A DNA stretch of 64,000 bases from the NCBI GenBank assembly GCA_015680685.1, contig MNCI01016519.1, positions 192,802 through 256,801 of the forward strand. The letters are read 5' to 3'. The stretch's first letter is position 1. Each line of letters opens with the position of its first letter. The translations under genes were made by a program, and so were the position numbers. This document shows positions 1 to 11,809 of the stretch, one piece after another. The notes beneath the pieces are model-generated. The model worked only from the letters and a program-made list of their open reading frames with translations. It did no database searches and was not told the origin of the DNA. The DNA is from Gnetum montanum. Its lineage: Eukaryota > Streptophyta > Gnetopsida > Gnetales > Gnetaceae.

Positions 1-1222
1 AGAGTACCTTCTACGCGGTGAAACACCACAACACTTGACGAATGCACAAAAAGATGTGGTACGAAAACGTTCTAGGCAATATGCACTAGTAGGGGACACC
101 TTGTGCCACTGATCCTATGAAGGCATATTGCTAACATGCGTTGGTAGTGCTGATGCCCAAACCATCGTTGAGCAGATACACGAGGGACCATGCGGAGGAC
201 ACATAGCACCAAAAGCCATGGCAACAAAGATAAGATGCTTAGGCTACTATTGGCCACACATGGAGTATGACTGTCTCTCCAAGGCTAAGACATGTAGTAC
301 CTGTCAAAAACATAGCAATCTAATCCATGTCCCATCAAATGAGTTGCATACAGTGAAAATCACATGGCCCTTTCAAAAGTGGGGATTGGACCTTATCGGC
401 CCAATAACACCATCATCTTCTACGGGGCATAGTTTTATTATAACTGCAATAGAATATTTCACAAAGTGGGTAGAAGCTGCTCCCCTTCAAAAAACTATGT
501 CTAAACATGTGTGCAACTTCATTCTCGAAAACGTTGTAACCCAATTTAACATTCCCATGACAATCATCACTGACAACGGGTCATAATTTAGCAATGCCGA
601 GACCAAAACCTTTTGTGAGAGTCTAGGGATCAAACACTTGTTTTCATCCCCTTACTATCCTCAGAGCAATGGGCAAGCAGAGGTGACAAACAAAATGATT
701 ATTACGATACTTAAAAAGATGCTTACCCAAAGCAAGAGAAGGTGGCACAAACAATTGCTACATGCATTGTGGGCATATCGTACTACGCATCGAACTTCAA
801 CAGGTAAAACACCATATAGTCTCGTTTACGGTTCAGAAGTTGTTTTACCTTTGGAATTACAGGTACCATCTTTAAGGATCACGCTTTTCGGACTCCTCGA
901 CGATGGGCAAAACAATGATCTATGCATCATTGACCTGGACTCGGTGGAGGAAGAATGCATACGTGCATTCGATCAGATCGAATGGTACCAAAAACAACAA
1001 CGGCAACAACATCGGCATGACATTCATAAGCACCCTATTAAAGAAGACGACCTTGTACTTAAGGTCGTTTGGGAACACCCGAACAAATTCTCAGCCAACT
1101 GGGAAGGGCCTTACTTGGTCACCAAAGCATATGACAACAGAGCGTTCAAGTTAGCTGATAGGGAAGGGAATGAGCTTTCCAATCCAACCAATCACTTGTT
1201 CCTGAAATCGTTCTATACTTGA
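1..1222 (+). pseudogene. Ty3/gypsy (Tat-like) integrase, 3' end of pol, with two in-frame stops
   Basis: Integrase would insert the element's cDNA into the host chromosome. One frame runs from the window edge to the TGA at 1220-1222, broken by TGA at 110-112 and TAA at 584-586. Seen: a zinc-binding HHCC domain (HEGPCGGH followed by CSTC, about 170-310), the core Asp in GLDLIGP (about 390), the second Asp in ITDNGS just before the TAA, and the Glu in NGQAE. Thirty-five positions separate the last two, which is the DD35E spacing. The C-terminal part carries DLVLK and WEGPYLV and lacks a chromodomain, as in the Tat/Athila branch. Both stops fit single C-to-T changes (CGA, CAA). RT and RNase H lie outside the window. 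Non-functional relic; family confident, lineage moderately so. Confidence 0.88.
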
Positions 1223-1239
1223 ACACAAGCTCAGGTACA

Positions 1240-1600
1240 TGCGAGTCCTGGGATCATGACGGTAAACTAATACCATAGAATAGTCTTGGGTCATGACTTA
1301 AAACTGATACCATAGTTGGTCCTGGCATCATGACGATAAACTAATACCACACAGTGTCCGCAATGACGATAAACTAGCACCCATCCAATATGACAGTAAA
1401 CTGCCACCGTTGCATTCACCAGAGTTCACCAAGACTGTAAACTAGTTTGCCTCTTCATGGTCCGCTAAGACTAGAAACTAGCAACGTAACATCTTCCACG
1501 ACGCTAAACGGGCAATGTCCAACAGGTCATGACATAAAACTAACCCATGATAGTCCGCTAAGACTATAAATGGGCAACTCCATCTCTGGTTCCTTAATCC
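1240..1600 (+). repeat. Degenerate tandem repeat in the retroelement 3' untranslated region
   Basis: About nine to ten imperfect units of roughly 33-40 bp share the core ATGACGATAAACTAATACC (variants near 1250, 1291, 1330, 1362, 1400, 1432, 1470, 1528 and 1563), often preceded by GTCC or GTCCGC. The array starts just after the integrase stop. Tat-lineage elements are known for hypervariable tandem repeats between pol and the 3' LTR that can seed satellites. That role here is inference. Confidence 0.7.
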
Positions 1601-2591
1601 GCAGCCACATTCAAGCTTCATCAAAATCACTGCATCACCTGCAATCAGACAATCCTACCAACATTGCTACCATTCCTATTTAGTGTCTGAAATCTCTTCC
1701 AGTGCCTTTGTTCCATACGTAGCTGTTTAAATCTAAGCTCGCTTAATCACTCATGGTTTTCTTATCTCCTTGGAGTTGTGTTTGCAGGATGACACTTAGA
1801 GGTATTCGTACAAGAATGCATTTCATCATAAGCAGCAAGATGAGGCAATGTTCACAGCCCACGTGGCAAGACTAAATCAAGCCGTTCACTAGTACATCCC
1901 CATTTCCCGGTACATTCCCTATCTGCTCACTGACACACTCTACTCAGCCACACGTCTGATACACCTAGTACACTCAAAACTTTGAGCATACCATTGCGCA
2001 CTGTAACATCTTTAAGCAGTTGCAACACATAATGTAGCACTTAAGCATGAGTACAAGATCAAAAAAAATTTCTTCAAAAAAAAAGGAAGCAATCAAGACC
2101 CTCTGCACTTCCCATATAAACCCCAGGTGGGAAGGCAGTTATCTTGGAACCAGGTACTCATGTCCAAAACAATCAAGAACATCTCATTACATAGCTTTGG
2201 CTCTCCGCCAACAAGCTCCCCTTAAACACCAAACAAGGGCCCTGTTCCTCCAAAGAATGCAACACGTCCTCACGTGGCTTTGGTCTCGCCAAAAAATCCT
2301 CTTGGACATTAACCAAGAGTCTTGTTCTGCCAAAGAACGCACATCTCATGTATTGATTCCAAGTCTGCCAAATAATGGCTATTGACAAGGATCAGCATGG
2401 CACACACCAGAGCATCCCCTCTACCAAGCACAATCCCTTGGTCAGTTACCGATCCCCACGATCTCCATTTTCCTACCAACTACAGATTTTTCCTTTCGCA
2501 ATCCTATGTACTACGGAACACGGTGCAATGATGTCTAGTCAGGTGGCAAAGGACAAAGTCTCTATCGAGTTTCTTGTGATGTTTTGCACTT
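1601..2591 (+). other. Rest of the element 3' untranslated region, no gene
   Basis: About 1 kb between the tandem repeat and the PPT. Short open frames exist (for example 2047-2385) but resemble no protein I know and lack coding-like composition. It contains A-rich runs near 2066-2095 and loosely repeated wording about 2200-2350 (CCAAACAAGGGCCCTGTT, ACCAAGAGTCTTGTTCTGCC). I see nothing else. Confidence 0.5.
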
Positions 2592-2641
2592 CTTTGTTGA
2601 CACTTCTCGGGTTGATTCCTCCAAGCGTCAACAAAGAGGGG
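2592..2641 (+). promoter_or_regulatory. Polypurine tract with adjoining perfect hairpin
   Basis: CTTTGTTGAC (2592-2601) pairs perfectly with GTCAACAAAG (2627-2636). The 3' stem runs into the purine tract AAAGAGGGG (2633-2641), followed by CCAA and the LTR start TGAAACACCA. A PPT just upstream of the 3' LTR is the plus-strand DNA primer site in reverse transcription. The same arrangement recurs on the minus strand at 20142-20191 and 56285-56333, which supports both the call and the LTR boundary. Confidence 0.75.
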
Positions 2642-2794
2642 CCAATGAAACACCACAAAATTTTGAGCTTAGTACTTTTCCAACAAGAAGCAAGTCACTG
2701 CGACCCGCAGATGACCACGGCTACATCTGGTATCAAACATGGCAATTTCGGAGATCAAATATTTAATTTCACTAAGTATGCATTCCCAGCATAT

Positions 2795-3200
2795 ACACCC
2801 AGCGTATACGCTCAAGCTCACATCCACAGCGTATACACCTAGCGTATACACCCGACATCCACAGCGTATACGCCCGAAGTTCACAGTGTACACGTCCAGC
2901 GTACACGTCCAACATACATACCTCACATGTACGCTCAGCAGGTACAACCGATGTATACGTCCGGCATGAAATCCTCAAAGATGACATGGAAGCAGCACTA
3001 CAGAGCAAGATTTGGCACAATGCAGCAACCATCAGCGTATACGCCCAGTGTATATGCCCAGCTACCATCAGTGTATACACCCGACGTATACGTCCAAGCC
3101 ACCATCAGCGTATACGCCCAGCACATCCAGCGTATACGCCCAGTGTATACGCCCAGAGTCTACGCTCGCCTGATACAGCGTATACACTTAGCGTATATGT
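2795..3200 (+). repeat. Array of GCGTATACGC palindromes in LTR U3
   Basis: About 17 irregularly spaced copies of a 10-bp self-complementary word, CAGCGTATACGCCC in its fuller form. Best copies lie near 2811, 2862, 3035, 3107, 3129 and 3142; variants include GTGTATACAC and ACGTATACGT. Most variants differ by C/T or G/A at CpG sites. The array ends about 100 bp before the TATA box, so it sits where U3 enhancer elements act. Open frames through it are repeat by-products. Confidence 0.8.
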
Positions 3201-3259
3201 CCAGAAAATGTAACATATTGTACACTTGTAAATTTTACGCTTTTGCACCCGGTCAACGC

Positions 3260-3306
3260 GCCACGTGTCCCCCAACCCGAGTCTATCGTTAAAACCTGTA
3301 TAAAAG
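3260..3306 (+). promoter_or_regulatory. LTR core promoter: G-box and TATA box
   Basis: CACGTG at 3262-3267 in the context GCCACGTGTCC matches the plant G-box/ABRE class. TATAAAAG follows at 3299-3306, preceded by GC-richer sequence. With the palindrome array upstream this is a complete-looking plant Pol II promoter; transcription would start about 30 bp downstream. Activity cannot be judged from sequence. Confidence 0.65.
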
Positions 3307-3624
3307 CCTAATTTTTTCACGAGATCCAAGTGAGTTGGCAAATTCTAGAGCAAAAAACCAAAGCAAAGACGTTGAGAAACAAAGTAGAGAACCTTATACG
3401 CTAGAGAAGCCTGTACGCTGAGCATATAGCCTCTACGTTGTGCCTACAGTGTGAACCAGCCCACAGTCATCCCTGCATCCACTGGGGCTTTTCATTCGCC
3501 TTGTGTCAAATCCACAACTACGTTAGACCGGTGCATTGTACTCTTATTTTGAAATGCCATTGTTACATTTTCTTCCTAAAAACAGTTACAGTTTGCATTA
3601 ATTGTTGCATGTTCATTGTTTATG

Positions 3625-3735
3625 CTGTTCTACGTTTACGTTTACACCATCTACGCTCTGTTTATATCAATTACGCTGTTTACGCTCTGTCTTGAATCTT
3701 TCACGCTGTTTACGTATAACCCAGCGTATAGCACC
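3625..3735 (+). repeat. TTTACGCTCTG-type repeats in LTR R/U5
   Basis: Short repeats of TTTACG, TACGCTCTG and TACGCTGTT (about 3633, 3651, 3672, 3681, 3707) end with CAGCGTATAGC. They resemble half-sites of the U3 palindrome and lie in the part of the LTR expected to be transcribed. Confidence 0.5.
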
Positions 3736-3907
3736 TCGGTGCACGTTTGGGGAAATCCTTGCCTGATCCGCGTGTAGACCACTCAAGGTACTCTACCTTC
3801 GTTCATTCCAGCTTGCCCTGAGGTGAAGGTAGGGTCTTCTGTGTGTGTCCTGTGATCCCCCAGTTTCTGTTTCTTTCCAGCCGGAGACGACGATTTCGGA
3901 CGGTACA

Positions 3908-6900
3908 GGTATTAGTAGATTGTAAGTTATATTTTTCTTTTTTTGATACTATGACAGATCAATTTCATAATAACCTAGTTTAATATTTTCTTTATAATTA
4001 GATGTAGTTTTATCTAGCATTTTTCTTTGATTTCAAATAGTTTATTAATTTAGGGTGAGATCTGTAATTGTAAGGTTGATAATTTACATGTTACTAAATC
4101 TACATTTTTTTTAGTATTTTTGGTTTCATGTTAGTTTTTCTTGTGATTTTGGATATTTTTCATTAACTTTATGGAGCGTAGTTATGCATTATGCCTCTAT
4201 CAAGCTAATTTAGTAGCCATTTTCCTTGGTTGATGGTTTTTTTTACATATTTAGATTTTTTTTATGTTGTAATGTTATGATTTGTAATGGTAGGTTGTAA
4301 TGAGATTGTGATTAATGAAAAAATTTATGAAAAAACACACCAATGTTTTGTAATAGATATAGGCTAAATAATGTTTCAATAGGCATGCTGATAGCATTGA
4401 GATTTTAATTTTAGATTATATTTAGTGGTAGTTTGATGTTCTTTTTAATTGCTTAACATTTTCAGCTTTCCATGTAACCAAGTTTTGTATATTGATTAGA
4501 AAGTTCATTTTCTTTCTAGTCTAATATGTTAGGTATATTTATTTTCCATATTGTTGTTTAGTCATGTAGTATGTGGTTCCATGTTTTCAAGTCTCCATGT
4601 AATGTGTCATATGATATAATTTTGTACTTCAAAAATGAGAGAAAAGTAGAAGTTAAAGTCAATTCAAATGTTGGTCCTCCAATGCTACACATCATGCATC
4701 TTATCTTTGGGATAATCCAAGGCTCAATGTGGCCATTTCTCCTATGTTGGAACTACATAAAGGACATAGGTGGCCCATCCATGTAAGTTGAAATCATAAG
4801 TATCCTCTCCTTATGATTTATTTGGTGATTAGATGGGTCATTTACAATCATGTTTAGAGTTGACTATGCTCCTAACCACTTCCTCACTTTTATATTTATT
4901 TCATGTATGGGATTTCCTCAAACTTCAGGCATTCCAAAAAAAATCCATTGATGTAAGATTGAAGCTTAAAGTAATAGAAGAAGAAAGATGTTTTTCTCCA
5001 TCTCATTAGTCCATTATCTTATTTTATTTGCTTTAATAATTTCAATTTCATTTTATTATCTCATTTCATTATCAATTTCAGTCTTGTTCTAATGTCATAT
5101 CATTTCCATCGTCATTCAAGAGAAGAAAGAAGAAGATATTTCTTTGAGATCAATCTCCATTATTGTACTTTGTGAATTTCTTATTGTTGTACGTTTGAGA
5201 AGACTTCCAAGTTGAAGAGGGGGTTGCTTATTCACCAAGAACCCATTGAAGCTACGAAGAGAAAGTTTAGTTGAAAAATATTCCAACACTTGGTGTGGTG
5301 CATAAGTATCCAATATCACAACCATTTGGGATACTCTTGCTACTACTAGGTCTACATTAGAGCCATCTACCCATGCAACATAGTCCATGATCATTTTTTA
5401 CATCATTATGGGGTTAATTTTGACACCCCTATTAAATTGTGAGTGAATCATGAGTTCACTATGACTTTTTTTTTGTTTAGAGATACACCATGACCTTACA
5501 ATGAGTCATAGTATTGTAGAGAAAATAAGGCCACTATTTTGGCATGTTAAATTATGCACTGAAGCTTGAATTTTTTAACTTTGAATGATGTCACATTGAA
5601 AATTAGAAATTTTTAGGTTGTGCCACATCAGCAATTGGTAGTTTTCACATCATGTTATTGACTTTTGACATTCTCTATTAGTTCAACACTGTGATTAGAA
5701 GTTTTGACATTGGAAATTGGACGTTTTGATATCATTTGTAAGTTTGACAAAAATTAAGTAAATTTTGATGCCATTTGTAAGTTTGACATTGCGCAAGTTT
5801 TTAACTTATCACAACAAGACACAAATTTGACATAAAGCAATAAATGAATATTCAAAAATTTTAAATGCATAGATTTAATGATTTTGATGCCATTTTCTTC
5901 AAATATTGATGATTTTGATTTCTATTGGTGTAATAAAGAAGAATCTTCACCTAGATCTATGAAAAGAATTAGGAGAAATACAAAATCTATTCACCAAGAT
6001 GTATAAGAAACTTGTAAAACCTAAAGATGCACATACATGTAACTTAAATGTGAAAAGGTCACTAAATAATAATGCTTTGAATATCTTCAACATTTTGAAA
6101 ATAAAATTTATACTTATCTTTTTGATCTTTGATGCTTTAGTGAAGAACTTTGATAAAATTGACAATCTGAGATGAAAATTGAACTTGCATTGATTAAGAT
6201 CTTGAATAGAGATTGAGAAATTGAAAATTGTAATTGTGAAATGTGAGAATTGAGAATTTGAGAAAAAAATTGTGAAATGTGAGAAAATTTATGAGATATT
6301 ATGAGAATTATGAAGAAACAAATAAAAAAGGGAAACTTCTCCTTGAAACTTCAAAACCTTGAATCTTGAGATGCATAATGAGAAAATGGTAAAATAATTC
6401 CTCTTTCTTGTGAGGTATGATGGTAGAACTTAATTTATAAGTAAGGTTGACTCAAACTTTTCCATTTTAGGCATGTTTTTGCACTATGAAGCCTTACATT
6501 CAAAAATTTTTATTTAAGGAAACTTTTAAAAATATAAGTCAAACCTCATATTACAGCATGAATTAAAATACACAACATGAAATATAAAATGAGAAATAGG
6601 AAATGAGACATAATAAATATGGAAAATGAGCTTCCATCCATAATACAATATGACAATCCCTCTTTTAGGATGAAATGAAAGCAATATGAAAATGATATGA
6701 TTCCTTTTTCTTAATCTTCATTGGAGTGATTCATATTGCATCCATATGATGCTTGAGTTTAACTAATGTGAATGTATTTGTGAACATATCAACCAATTAT
6801 TATTTCATCTCCAAGTATGAGGATTTGTTGGTTCCCTCTTTTATTTCATCTTATATGAAATAATACTTCAAGGTTATATGATTAGATTTCTTATGGAGAA

Positions 6901-6999
6901 CATGTTCTTTTGAAAGATTAATAGAAATAGTATTATCAATGTAGAGATCAATAGAAGTGTAGATATAAAAATCAATTTGTGAAAGTAGCTTCTTTTACC
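3908..6999. other. AT-rich intergenic DNA, no recognisable gene
   Basis: About 3.1 kb without a convincing gene. A 92-codon open frame on the minus strand (5116-5394) resembles no protein I know. A phrase close to TTTGTAAGTTTGACA occurs twice near 5740 and 5780, and 6200-6310 is purine-rich with a repeated TTGTGAAATGTGAGAA. It may be eroded transposon DNA, but I cannot assign it. Confidence 0.5.
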
Positions 7000-8032
7000 A
7001 CAATATATGCTATAAACACTCAACCATAGAGATAAATATAGCTTCACATTAAGAGAGACTCACACATGATTTCTTTTTTTCTTTTCAATAAAATAGATTT
7101 GACACATGAAAAATTAAGGAATCTATACTTTCCATCAATAATATTACCTCCTTGATCAGCATCTAAATAGGCATAAGATTTTCTATCTCCTTTATCAAAT
7201 TTCAATCCATAGTCATATGTGCCTTTAATGTATTTCAACACATGAGTAAGGAGTAAAAGATGTGATGCTCTTGGATCTTGCATTAATCTTAATAAATATG
7301 AAGTAGAAAATAAAATTTCAAGTCTACTTTGACATAAGAATCTAAGTGAATCACTACATCTATAATAAGCAACATTAACAAGGGGTGCATCATCTTCTAT
7401 ATTAAGCTTCCTCTCTTAAGGAAGTTTAGCAGAAGCAAATTTCTCTTCATTCATTTCATATTTTTCTAAGATGGCCTATGCATATTTATTTTGCTATATT
7501 CTCAAATAATATTCTTCTTAATTTACTTGTATTCCCAAAAAATATTTTTCTAAATTTTTCATCCCAAACTCTCTCATCATATTTGTCTTGAATTCAATAA
7601 ATAATTTTTAGAAGTTAAGAAAAATACCAAATCATCCACATATAATGATGTCAATATAAAATGCTTTCCCACATTCTTGTAATAAAGAGTGAAATAAAAT
7701 GAGCATGATTTATACCTAGTTATCAATAAATACTCATTAGTTACTCTAGGAGTTTGTTCCAATCATATAATGATTTGGAAAGTTTACATACTTTATCCTC
7801 TTCTCCTTTCTCAATAAAGCCATCTAATTGCTTTATGTAAACTTCCTCTTCTAGATTACCATTAAGGAATGTTGAGGTGACATCCATTTGATGAAGTTGG
7901 ATTCCATAATGAATAGAAATATAAAAGAAACATTTGATGATTTCAAATCTTCAAACAAGGAAAAATATTTCATCATAGTCTACGCTAGGACATGAATTGA
8001 TGCTCTTTTCACTTTGTTCCCTTATTTTGTAA
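7000..8032 (-). pseudogene. Ty1/copia reverse transcriptase and RNase H relic
   Basis: Read on the minus strand. 8030 to about 7740 carries the copia RT signature around HQMDV, FLNGNLEEEVY and VCKLSKSLY. 7760-7570 carries the catalytic YVDDL followed by an F-rich segment. 7283-7044 matches the start of copia RNase H (LKYIKGT, DYGL, then DAD). Frameshifts and stops break the frame between blocks, so no protein can be made. The relic ends abruptly about 25 bp before the Athila-like LTR at 8058, suggesting that element inserted into it. gag, protease and integrase were not found nearby. Confidence 0.8.
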
Positions 8033-8057
8033 TCTTGGGTGGGCTATTGGGAGCTCA

Positions 8058-8936
8058 TGTGACCCACAACCACCCACATCTCAGAGTCTTGACTCATAAG
8101 ATAAGTTCTAATCAATTTGCAACTTATCAAGGGAACAATGCTCATTCCACGATTAGTGGGAGTCAAATTCTAGCATCAAAGAACTAAAGAGCAAGTGGAG
8201 TTAGCATTAAGTAGAGATGGCATTTAGCATAAAAGCTTTATTTGCATTTTACAAGGTATGGCTAACTCATGCAACCCACATGAGCTTGTAGTTCAGAGTT
8301 CCTTCATCATGCCACTTGTAGCTACTCATAATCTAATTGAAAATAGAAAAGCAATTCAATTAGTACGAGCTCCTATGGCTCACATCCATGTCATAGTCAT
8401 TATGAATCTTTCACACATAGTTTAGTAATTCAACCATTTGGATTTGAATACTCAACTGTTGTTAATGGTTGAGTAAGATTTTTGATAGTAGTAGCTCATA
8501 GCAATTGACTGACTTGAAGATTCTTCTTCAAACTAGGAGCTACGACCCACCCCTAGACGTAGTCATTAGCTAGAAGTAATTTTGACCATCAATCAAAGCC
8601 TTTTTTGTAGTGGTTTGAAGTGGAACTACAAGGGGAATTCTAGAGATATACAGAGGAGATAGATAGACAGATATATACAAAGCTATATACAAAATAGAAG
8701 ATAGATATTCATAGAATTTGCAGATCTAAGATTGAAATTATTCCCTATTATCATAATGAGAATTTTTTCTTGAGATTGATGATTGAATGATAATGTATGT
8801 GTTCTTGTTAGAGTGAATTAATGTTAAGTGTTCTTCACCATAATTTTGGCACCTTACCCTTACATAGCATGTGGTCCTCTGTTTGATTAACTTTCACATT
8901 CTATAGTGTAAGTACTATGAGATAAGAACTACAACA
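8058..8936 (+). mobile_element. Probable 5' LTR of the Athila-like element
   Basis: Starts TGTGACCCACAA, the same 12-base start as the sequence following a purine tract at 16517, and ends near ACAACA just before a primer-binding-site-like word. It contains short inverted words (ACTCATG / CATGAGCT) and a GATA-rich stretch about 8645-8710. Apart from the first ~30 bp the two LTRs align poorly by eye, so the element is very old or the copies have been rearranged. Confidence 0.5.
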
Positions 8937-8938
8937 TT

Positions 8939-8960
8939 TTGGCATCACTGAAATAGTCAT
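8939..8960 (+). promoter_or_regulatory. Possible primer-binding site, Athila type
   Basis: TTGGCATCACTG, starting at 8939, lies just after the inferred LTR end. It resembles the TTGGCGCC... primer site of Athila elements but is diverged. Position supports it; sequence match is only partial. Confidence 0.35.
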
Positions 8961-9234
8961 GGGTTATGGTGATTTGTTTGATGTTTTTTTATCTATTAAT
9001 ATTATAATAATTTCTATGGATTTGAATCAGTCTATCAATTTTTGTTTATTGCAATTATTATAATTTCAAATGACATTGATTGATGTGAAGATGTTTCTTA
9101 CTGATTTGGAGATACTGATGATTGATGAAGCACTTGTTCATGCTCAATTATTTTTATAGTAGACTTGGATTTTATTAATTCTTTTCTTTTGTCTTCTTTT
9201 TACTTATTGTTCTTTATAGGTTTATGGTTTGGAT

Positions 9235-11760
9235 TCATGAAAAAGGCTAAAGATTGATATGTGGTACTATTCCTTCTTCATATGTACCAAAGAAAAGAAA
9301 TAAGAATATTTCAATATCACCAAAAGAATCATTTGCATCATGGAGCTTCAAAGGTCAAGAGGGCCAAAGTTCATTATGGCAAGAAGGACCACCAATCTCT
9401 CAGGAAGATCCATAAAATCTTGCAAGTATAGGCACTAGGATTCCAATAGTAGATATACATAATATTCTAATTACTATTACTACAAGTGGAAGTCATTTTT
9501 CAGCCTATTTCCTAATGCTACTCAACCCAATCAAGTGTCTATCAGTGTTGCTATGCCTACTAAATTTGGATTAGCTACATTGATTTTTAATTCTAGATGT
9601 CAATTAGTTTCTACTACATTAACACAATCAACCTTTTCCTTATCCACACAAATGGTAGGTCTATCTTCTTGTCCTTAATCTATTCCTTCATAAGTTCATG
9701 CTATGTATTATGATAATACTCCTAATAATCCATCTCATATTTTTCATCAACAACATTTACAAGTCAATCATCCGATATTATTCAATGCTTTAACACAAGA
9801 TGTCCAACATACATGGCCATCATTTCCTAATCAACCAATTTCTCACACTCTTCCTATTTCATCCCAAGTATTTAACACAGTAAATATTTCTTCAATAGTT
9901 TCTTAATGGGGATAATCTACTGTACATATGAACTATCCTAATGTGGCTCAAATTCAGCAATCGATAGCACAACCTATCATTCCTTTTAGTCCACAACCTA
10001 TTTCTATGTTAGGTCACACAACTGTTCAGCCACCAACACCATTTCAAACTACAGTTATGCAAGTACCCAAACAACCCTATCTTGATACCCAATCATTAAT
10101 TCATATTCCTCAAAATGTTCAATCAATAGGTAATGTATAGACTTCCCAAATACAATCTATATCTCAATCACAAATTTCACATTAAGGATTGCACCAAATG
10201 GCACATCCATCACCTCATCATTTATTATCCTAGGAAACTAATGTAATCAATTTTTACAATTTTAGAATCAAGTTCCTTATGAGGGAATTTCTAGTCAACT
10301 TTCATTAAAAGATTTAATGGGAAGAAAATCAATAGCTACTGTCTCCTCCCTTTTGTTTCCTATTGGTCAAGATGTTGAGATTAAAAACTTATTGGCATTT
10401 CCTCAATTCTATGGTATAGATGACGAAGATCCATATAATCATATTTAAGCATTTGAAATACTAATAGCCGCATGTCGTAATAATATTACAAAATGTACTA
10501 AGATGAGTGATTTTCCTCTTACATTTAGAGATCATGAATTATTGTGGTATAGGTTGTTAAAGAAATATTTCATTCAATCTTGGAAAGGTTTTAAGGATGA
10601 GTTTTGAATCAATTTTTATATTTTACAAAAATCCACCAATATAAGAAACAACCTTCAAGCTTTCAAAAAAAATGAAACTTATGAACATGCGTGGGAGAAT
10701 TTTAAAGACATTAGGGCAAGAAACCTTGATTTTTATTTTTTAGAATATTAGTTATTAATATTTTTTCTTGATGGTTTAACACCTATTACATTTAGAGTAT
10801 TGATTTTTCTTACAATGGTACAATTCTAAGGATGACATTGAAAGCAACATTTGATGTGTTAGATCAAATAGTGGATTAGAGAAAAAGTTGTCTTGTCAAT
10901 AAAAAAACTAATATGCTAGAACATACCTTGATGACAAGCTTGGAAATATAAATTGAAGAGGTTAATAATAAATTATCATCTTTATCTATGTCATCTAACA
11001 CTAGTATGTAGGGTCAATCATTCTAGTATCAACAATAAGCATTGTCAATTCGTACAAATAAGCTAGGATTATGGGATTTCCTTATGCTTATGTAATTTGT
11101 AAAAAGATTGATCAAACTTCTCATGATTATCCTAATTTACCTTTCATTAAAGAACAAGAAAATGTTATAGGTAGTTAAGGTGGATAGGGGAGGAGTGAAA
11201 CTTCATAGGGTAGGGGATGGAATCGCAATCAAACTCAAAATTTCTAATCACATCCTCCATTTCAGCCCAAATATCCAAGTTATAATAACAATTTCAATCA
11301 TTCTTGAAGACCTAATCAAAATCATGAGTTTCAAAAACAAATATTTCAACAAAATGAAAACTTGTAACATACTTTACAACAACAAAATCATCACATACTT
11401 AAGCTTATTCAAGCCTTATAGTCTAAGGACATATTACCAACATAAACGGAACTATCAAGGAAGATAAGAACTACATATGGTTTCATCATCCAATAGTGAT
11501 CAATGTAATGTAGTGACTCAAAGTAGTAGAATGACTAATTTTCAAACTCCTTAATAGAGGACTATTGAGAATAGGTAATTAGAATAGGATTCTAAAAGAA
11601 TCTTTGCAAAGGAACTTCCTATGAAGAAAGAACCAGACCCAAAGATTACTTCAGAGGAAACCATTAATTTCTCTTCTCCATAAGAATATTTTCCTCATAT
11701 ATTGGAATCAAATGAGGTTAATTACAAGTAACTTGAGAGCCTTTTTAAAGATGTCATTTT
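9235..11760 (+). pseudogene. Athila-like gag relic
   Basis: Gag would form the virus-like particle packaging element RNA. Degenerate coding signal in + frames. About 9480-10200 encodes a Pro/Gln/Ser/Thr-rich stretch, with 9703-9906 and 9928-10140 in the same frame separated by TAA. About 10290-10800 resembles the retrotransposon gag core (PFAM retrotrans_gag type), with FPQFYGIDDEDPYNH and, further on, FLDGLTPITFR. A damaged zinc knuckle (CKKIDQTSHDY near 11098) has lost cysteines. Asn/Gln-rich sequence follows to about 11470, then acidic sequence leading into the protease. Many stops and shifts; not translatable. Confidence 0.65.
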
Positions 11761-11809
11761 ACATGTTCCATTATTAAGAGCTATTAAAGATATCCCCCAA
11801 TATGCTAAA

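Larger units (their letters stand above)
2646..3907 (+). mobile_element. 3' LTR of the Tat-like element
   Basis: Starts TGAAACACCA four bases after the PPT; the same start follows the PPT at 20137 on the minus strand. U3 is dominated by GCGTATACGC palindromes, followed by a G-box and TATA box, then a transcribed part with TACGCT repeats. I place the end at TACA (3904-3907) from the TG...CA rule; this boundary is tentative because the 5' LTR lies outside the window. Length about 1.26 kb, close to the 1.32 kb of the related LTR at 18819-20137. Confidence 0.6.

Noticed and set aside
2795-3200. CRISPR-like array
   Set aside because: Repeats are short, palindromic and irregularly spaced, spacers are not of constant length, and the context is a plant LTR.
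2927-3292. Overlapping open frames rich in SVYTPSVYAQ-like repeats on both strands (2669-3341)
   Set aside because: They are translations of the GCGTATACGC array; because the unit is palindromic, both strands and several frames are open. No start context or coding composition.
5116-5394. 92-codon minus-strand frame as a possible small gene
   Set aside because: No recognisable domain, no promoter or neighbour support; noted only within the unassigned interval.
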